Shown here one piece after another: positions 32,627 through 36,559 of a stretch of 36,559 nucleotides of DNA; the first letter of the stretch is position 1, and each line of letters starts with the position of its first letter. A program made the position numbers and the translations under genes. The DNA is from an uncultured Clostridia bacterium (GTDB lineage: Bacteria; Bacillota; Clostridia; Oscillospirales; Acutalibacteraceae), in the NCBI GenBank assembly GCA_947631945.1, contig CANRNI010000029.1, positions 1 through 36,559 on the forward strand, written 5' to 3'. The notes under the pieces were generated by a model that saw only the letters and a list, made by a program, of their open reading frames with translations, ran no database searches and was not told the origin of the DNA.

Positions 32627-33409
32627 ATGTTTGAAAAAGTAAATCCGGCGCACCCGGACAAAGTAGCGGACCGCATCGCCGGCGCTCTGGTCGACATTGC
32701 CTACAGCAAGGAAGAAAATCCAAAAATCGCGGTGGAGGTTCTGCTCGGCCACGGCGTGTGCCATATTATTGCGGAGACTTCTGTGCATCTGTCTGAAGAG
32801 GACGTTGCAGCCGCTGTTCACCGCATTGCCGGGGATCTCGCCGTGGATTATGTGGAAGTGCCGCAGGACGGACGCCTTTCCGAGAACCAGAGGAACGGAG
32901 TCCGCTGCGGGGATAACGGTATCTTCAAAGGCGTGCCGATAACAGATGAGCAGAAAAAATTGTCTGCCATCGCACGGGATATCTATTCCTCGTACCATTA
33001 TGACGGAAAATATATCCTTGACGGCGACCGGCTGATCATCTGCCAGAGCAACGCGAAGACCGTTCATTTGCGGGAGACTTATCCCGACGCGGAGGTCAAT
33101 CCGCTCGGAGACTGGACAGGCGGCTCCGATGTGGATGCCGGCGCGACTAACCGCAAACTCGGCAGCGACATGGCGGATTCCGTCACTGGCGGCGGTCTGC
33201 ACGGGAAGGATTTGTCCAAAGCAGACGTCAGCGTGAACATCTACGCTTGGCTGAAAGCGCAGGAAACCGGAAAGCCCGTGGAATTGTGCTGCGCCATAGG
33301 AGACGATACCGTGGACGGCATTCCATATGCCGAGATCGTGGAGACAGTACGGAAATACATCATGGAAAAAGGCAGCTTTGAGAAATTTGCGGAATGGGGG
33401 CTGGTGTGA
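32627..33409 (+). CDS. metK: Phage-encoded, shortened S-adenosylmethionine synthetase
   Basis: 260 residues against about 390 for bacterial MetK. MFEKVNPAHPDKVADRIAGALVD corresponds to the ATP-binding HPDK segment; RNGVRCGDNGIFKG corresponds to the GDQG loop; GGLHGKDLSKADVSVNIYAW corresponds to the GGGAFSGKDPTKVDRSAAY phosphate-binding loop. So the catalytic elements appear kept while the central and C-terminal parts are trimmed. The enzyme would join methionine and ATP to make AdoMet. It lies 2 bases after terS and overlaps the methyltransferase gene at ATGA, which ties methyl-donor supply to DNA methylation in this phage. Activity itself is inferred. Confidence 0.88.
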   Translation: MFEKVNPAHPDKVADRIAGALVDIAYSKEENPKIAVEVLLGHGVCHIIAETSVHLSEEDVAAAVHRIAGDLAVDYVEVPQDGRLSENQRNGVRCGDNGIFKGVPITDEQKKLSAIARDIYSSYHYDGKYILDGDRLIICQSNAKTVHLRETYPDAEVNPLGDWTGGSDVDAGATNRKLGSDMADSVTGGGLHGKDLSKADVSVNIYAWLKAQETGKPVELCCAIGDDTVDGIPYAEIVETVRKYIMEKGSFEKFAEWGLV

Positions 33410-34668
33410 TGAAAACGACAACGGATATGCAGCTTGTCCCTATCGTTAAGCTGATTCCCTATGTGAACAATGCCCGTACCCACACGCCGGAGCAGATTAC
33501 GAAGCTCCGCTCCAGTCTGCGGGAGTTCGGATTCGTCAATCCCGTCATCATCGACCGAGACTACAACGTCATAGCTGGACACGGAAGGATCGCCGCCGCC
33601 AAGGAGGAGGGCATCGCCGAGGTGCCCTGTGTATTTGTAGACCATCTCACCGAGGCGCAGAAGAAAGCATACATCCTTGCGGACAACCGCATGGCGATGG
33701 ACGCCGGATGGGATGAGGAACTCCTGCGCGTGGAGATCGAGTCCTTAAAAGGCATGGACTTTGACGTGTCCCTTACGGGATTTGACGAGAAAGAACTGTC
33801 CGACCTCTTTGCCGAAGACAGCGGCAGCGAGGCAAAAGATGACGATTACGATTTGACAGCCGCTTTGGAAAAGGCGGCTTTTGTTATGCGCGGAGACATC
33901 TGGACGGTCGGCAGGCACAGGCTGATGTGCGGCGACGCCACCAGCGCGGAGGATGTCGCTGCCCTCATGGGCGATACCAAGGCGAACCTCATTCTGACGG
34001 ACCCGCCCTACGGTGTGTCCTTCAAGAGCGCCAGCGGACTGACCATCCAGAACGACAGCATAAAGAATGAGGAGTTCTATAACTTCCTGCTCTCGGCTTT
34101 CAAGAACATGGCTGACCATCTGGAAAAAGGCGGTGCGGCTTATGTGTTCCATGCGGACACCGAAGGGCTGAACTTCCGCAGGGCATTCGTGGACGCGGGA
34201 TTCCACCTTGCCGGATGCTGTATCTGGGTGAAGGATAGTCTGGTTCTCGGTCGCTCAGATTACCAGTGGCAGCATGAACCTGTCCTCTACGGTTTCATGC
34301 AGAACGGCAAGCATCCGTGGTACTCCGACCGCAAACAGACCACCATCTGGAACTTTGCCAAGCCGAAGCGGAACGCCAACCATCCGACATCAAAGCCCCT
34401 TGACCTGCTGGGCTATCCCATCGGAAACTCCACTCAGGAGAACGCGGTGGTGGTCGATACCTTCGGCGGCAGCGGCTCCACGCTGATGGCGTGCGAACAG
34501 ATGAACCGTGTCTGCTACACGATGGAACTGGATGAAAAATATGCGTCGGTCATCCTCCGCAGATATGTAGACGATACCGGCGATGCCGACGGCGTGTATG
34601 TGATGCGAAACGGAGAACGGATTCCCTACTCCGACCTCGTGAAAGAGGTGGAGGGTAGAGATGGATAA
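33409..34668 (+). CDS. ParB-domain / N4-N6 DNA methyltransferase fusion
   Basis: About 419 residues from ATG 33409, overlapping the preceding TGA; an in-frame ATG at 33394 is less well placed. Residues 8-95 form a ParB/Srx-like domain with LIPYVNNARTHTPEQITKL and VIAGHGRIAAAKEEG (GHGR box) and YILADNRMA. The methyltransferase part has LILTDPPYGVSF (motif IV, near 197), DTFGGSGSTLMACEQ (motif I, near 350) and NHPTSKPLDLLGYPI. DPPY before FGGSGST marks the beta class, amino-methylating adenine N6 or cytosine N4. No restriction partner is adjacent, so it is an orphan enzyme protecting or marking phage DNA. It overlaps the next gene by 8 bases. Confidence 0.92.
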   Translation: MKTTTDMQLVPIVKLIPYVNNARTHTPEQITKLRSSLREFGFVNPVIIDRDYNVIAGHGRIAAAKEEGIAEVPCVFVDHLTEAQKKAYILADNRMAMDAGWDEELLRVEIESLKGMDFDVSLTGFDEKELSDLFAEDSGSEAKDDDYDLTAALEKAAFVMRGDIWTVGRHRLMCGDATSAEDVAALMGDTKANLILTDPPYGVSFKSASGLTIQNDSIKNEEFYNFLLSAFKNMADHLEKGGAAYVFHADTEGLNFRRAFVDAGFHLAGCCIWVKDSLVLGRSDYQWQHEPVLYGFMQNGKHPWYSDRKQTTIWNFAKPKRNANHPTSKPLDLLGYPIGNSTQENAVVVDTFGGSGSTLMACEQMNRVCYTMELDEKYASVILRRYVDDTGDADGVYVMRNGERIPYSDLVKEVEGRDG

Positions 34669-35479
34669 GCCGAAACTTCATGTGGTCAGTTGCTCCGGCG
34701 GTAAGGATTCCACGGCTATGCTGCTCCGAATGCTCGAAGAAGGAATGCCGATTGATATGATTCTCTTCTGCGACACCGGCTTAGAGTTTCCCGGTCTGTA
34801 TGAGCATCTGAAGCAGCTGGAGAAATACATCGGAAGAAAAATCACGCGCATCAGCACAGATAAGTCATTCGAGTATTACTTCATGGAGCATGAGATCAAG
34901 CGCAAGCGCAGCACGGCCTTTGCGGAAAAATACGGACTCGACCACAATGGCTATGGCTGGGCGGGTCCCAAGATGCGCTGGTGTACGGAGCGATTGAAAA
35001 ACCAACCGAGAGAACAGTTCCTCCGGCCGCTCCGCGACAAGTATGAAGTGATTGAATATGTCGGCATAGCCGCAGACGAGAGTTATCGTCTGGAGCGGAA
35101 AAACAACCAGCGTGATAACTGCGTTCACCCGCTCGTGGATTGGGGCATGACGGAGGCTGACTGCCTGCAATATTGCTATGACCGGGGATTCCGCTGGGAT
35201 GGGCTGTACGAAATATTCAGCAGAGTCTCCTGCTGGTGCTGTCCGCTTCAGTCGCTTGAGGAACTTCGGAAGCTATACAGGAACTTCCCTGATTTGTGGG
35301 AAAAGCTGAAATATTGGGACAGTCAGACATGGAGAAAATTCCGGGCGGATTACTCTGTGCAGGAACTTGAAAAACGCTTTGACTTTGAGGCGGAATGGCA
35401 GAATTCCGGAAAGCCGCTTAAAGGCAGGGCGTTTTATTCTGCCCTGAAAGAAAGGCTGGCAAATGAAAATGGAGAATAA
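34661..35479 (+). CDS. PAPS reductase-like PP-loop protein
   Basis: 272 residues, starting within the end of the methyltransferase gene, after GAGGTGGAGG. The PP-loop VVSCSGGKDSTAMLL (near residue 10) binds ATP or an adenylylated substrate; FCDTGLEFP follows, as in adenylyl-sulfate/PAPS reductases and DndC. RWCTERLK (near 107), RVSCWCCPLQSLEELRKLY (near 190) give four or more cysteines able to hold an iron-sulfur cluster. Cellular sulfur assimilation is unlikely as its role here, since the gene is embedded among DNA-modification genes. Sulfur or base modification of DNA or RNA is a reasonable guess; DndA, B, D and E are absent. Confidence 0.85.
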   Translation: MDKPKLHVVSCSGGKDSTAMLLRMLEEGMPIDMILFCDTGLEFPGLYEHLKQLEKYIGRKITRISTDKSFEYYFMEHEIKRKRSTAFAEKYGLDHNGYGWAGPKMRWCTERLKNQPREQFLRPLRDKYEVIEYVGIAADESYRLERKNNQRDNCVHPLVDWGMTEADCLQYCYDRGFRWDGLYEIFSRVSCWCCPLQSLEELRKLYRNFPDLWEKLKYWDSQTWRKFRADYSVQELEKRFDFEAEWQNSGKPLKGRAFYSALKERLANENGE

Positions 35480-36473
35480 GAATCTGGTCTCGCCTGCCGG
35501 CTCGGTCGGTGCTTCTCAGCCTCTGGCTGAGAGGTCTCCACTGGAGACCCGCACCCTCGGCAGCCTGTTTGACGGCTCCGGGGGCTTTCCTTTGGGTGGG
35601 CTGCTCTGCGGCGTTACCCCGGTCTGGGCTTCGGAGATCGAGCCGTTCCCCATCCGGGTGACTACAAAGCGGCTGCCCTTTATGAAGCATTACGGGGATG
35701 TGTCCAAACTGAACGGCTCTGAACTGGAACCCGTGGACATCATCACTTTCGGAAGCCCCTGCCAGGACATGAGCATTGCGGGCAAAAGGGCGGGACTGGA
35801 TGGCCCCCGCTCCAATCTTTTTTATGAAGCGATACGGATCGTGAAAGAAATGAGGTGTGCCACAAATGGCAGATATCCAAGATACATCGTATGGGAGAAC
35901 GTGCCGGGCGCATTCTCCTCAAACAAGGGCGAGGACTTCAAGGCCGTCCTTGAGACGGTCTGCGGCATCAAAGACGGTGAAGCAGATATTCCTCGATATG
36001 AGAAATGGCCGAGCGCCGGGGAGATCGTGGCAGACGATTACTCCGTCGCATGGCGGGTACTTGATGCGCAATACTGGGGAGTCCCCCAGCGAAGAAAACG
36101 CATCTTCCTTGTCGCAGATCTTACAGGCCAATGTGCCGGAAAAATACTATTTGAGTCAGAAGGCCTGTCAGGGTATTCTGCGGCGGGCTTCCGTGCGTGG
36201 CAAAGAGCTGCCGGAAGTGCTGCGCCTTGCGCTGGAGCGTCAGGCGTCTGCCTGAATGACCAGGGCGGCAGCCGCATGGATGTGACTGATGAGGTGACCT
36301 GCACCCTGCGGGCGGAAGCACACCACCCTCCCTGCGTCATGGACGCGGCGGGATTCTGCACCGAGCATTCGGCGCACAGTCGTTCCATCGGATACGAAGC
36401 GGAACGGTCGCCCACGCTCCGGGCGGGAGTGGTACCGGCTGCGGTCTATGAGAACCATAGTTTATGTGACTAA
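35463..36473 (+). pseudogene. C5-cytosine DNA methyltransferase, 3'-truncated
   Basis: From ATG 35463 (or 35469) the frame reads LGSLFDGSGGFPLGGLLCG (AdoMet motif I), IITFGSPCQDMSIAGKRAGL (motif IV with the catalytic PCQ cysteine), YIVWENVPGAFSSNKG (motif VI ENV), QYWGVPQRRKRIFLVADL (motif VIII). A low-complexity stretch follows (CLNDQGGSRMDVTDEVTCTLRAEAHHPPCVMDAAG), which in related phage enzymes repeats before the target-recognition region. After VYENHS the frame enters foreign sequence and stops at TAA 36471-36473. Motifs IX and X and the target-recognition domain are missing, so the product is probably inactive. It overlaps the PP-loop gene by 17 bases. Confidence 0.8.
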
Positions 36474-36487
36474 TCACATAAACTATG
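36456..36487. mobile_element. Palindromic end of an element inserted in the methyltransferase gene
   Basis: CATAGTTTATGTGA, a 4-base loop CTAA, and TCACATAAACTATG form a perfect 14-base stem exactly where the methyltransferase homology stops. Sequence to the right (to 36559) is AT-rich, non-coding and unlike the phage module. A terminal hairpin of this type is typical of IS200/IS605-like elements, but the transposase is outside the window, so the family is uncertain. Confidence 0.4.
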
Positions 36488-36559
36488 ATATGTGCTGAAG
36501 CCTTGTTTTTTATTATTCATAAGATGAAACCCCCTTGTTCACTGAAGTTTTAAGGTCTT

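Noticed and set aside
32489-33421. A 310-codon open frame on the minus strand opposite the SAM synthetase gene
   Set aside because: It mirrors a well-supported plus-strand gene with family motifs, has no ribosome site and reads as low-meaning sequence typical of antisense frames in G+C-rich DNA.

Overview
The window reads as a low-to-moderate GC Firmicute of class Clostridia, most like a gut Ruminococcus or other Oscillospiraceae. The signs are strong AGGAGG-type ribosome sites, zinc-ribbon and BspA-type leucine-rich-repeat surface proteins, a lipase with a cysteine/aromatic C-terminal anchor common in that group, and a helicase-polymerase-primase prophage of clostridial type. This assignment is inferred from protein style; no rRNA or housekeeping marker is present.

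Layout. (1) Bases 1-5200 are a graveyard of mobile DNA: an IS3-like end at the left edge, a 5'-cut FISUMP-type protein fragment, direct repeats resembling an IS21-family end, an AAA_14/DUF4143 ATPase pseudogene whose N-terminal half is fused in frame to a secreted class-3 lipase, and an IS110 remnant carrying a piece of IS3-family transposase. (2) Bases 5357-15632, all on the minus strand, form a cluster of eight genes for membrane or surface proteins. Six start with, or consist of, CxxC zinc ribbons. The centrepiece is a protein of about 1,420 residues combining a cytoplasmic zinc ribbon, a TM helix, an FTP propeptide, an M4 metallopeptidase, Ig-like repeats, a C-type lectin domain, a von Willebrand A domain and a second TM helix. 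(3) From about 15720 to the right edge lies a prophage or phage-like element: tyrosine integrase, paired inverted palindromes around the integrase, a broken SLOG/DUF1273 gene, an XRE repressor with divergent promoters, a large STAND NTPase with TPR repeats, then an early operon (sigma-like regulator, SNF2 helicase, family A polymerase, PrimPol-SF3 helicase, VRR nuclease, DUF1492 regulator, HNH endonuclease).

(4) After a gap at 31623-32072 holding a degenerate tRNA-like sequence, base composition rises visibly and a packaging and DNA-modification module begins: terminase small subunit, a shortened SAM synthetase, a ParB-N4/N6 methyltransferase fusion, a PP-loop (PAPS reductase-like) protein and a C5 cytosine methyltransferase. 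The last is cut at 36460 by another mobile-element-like end, so the rest of the phage is not visible.

How the parts may work together: the zinc-ribbon cluster looks like one envelope system, with small cytoplasmic metal-binding or docking domains on proteins that present protease, lectin, vWA, NTF2-like and SH3-like domains outside. The prophage control region (XRE, STAND, small promoter-terminator unit) probably governs lysogeny and may include anti-phage defence. The late module makes its own methyl donor and applies methyl marks to phage DNA. The best candidates for something undescribed are the zinc-ribbon surface cluster, the paired-palindrome mini-transcript next to the integrase, and the SAM-synthetase/methyltransferase/PP-loop island.
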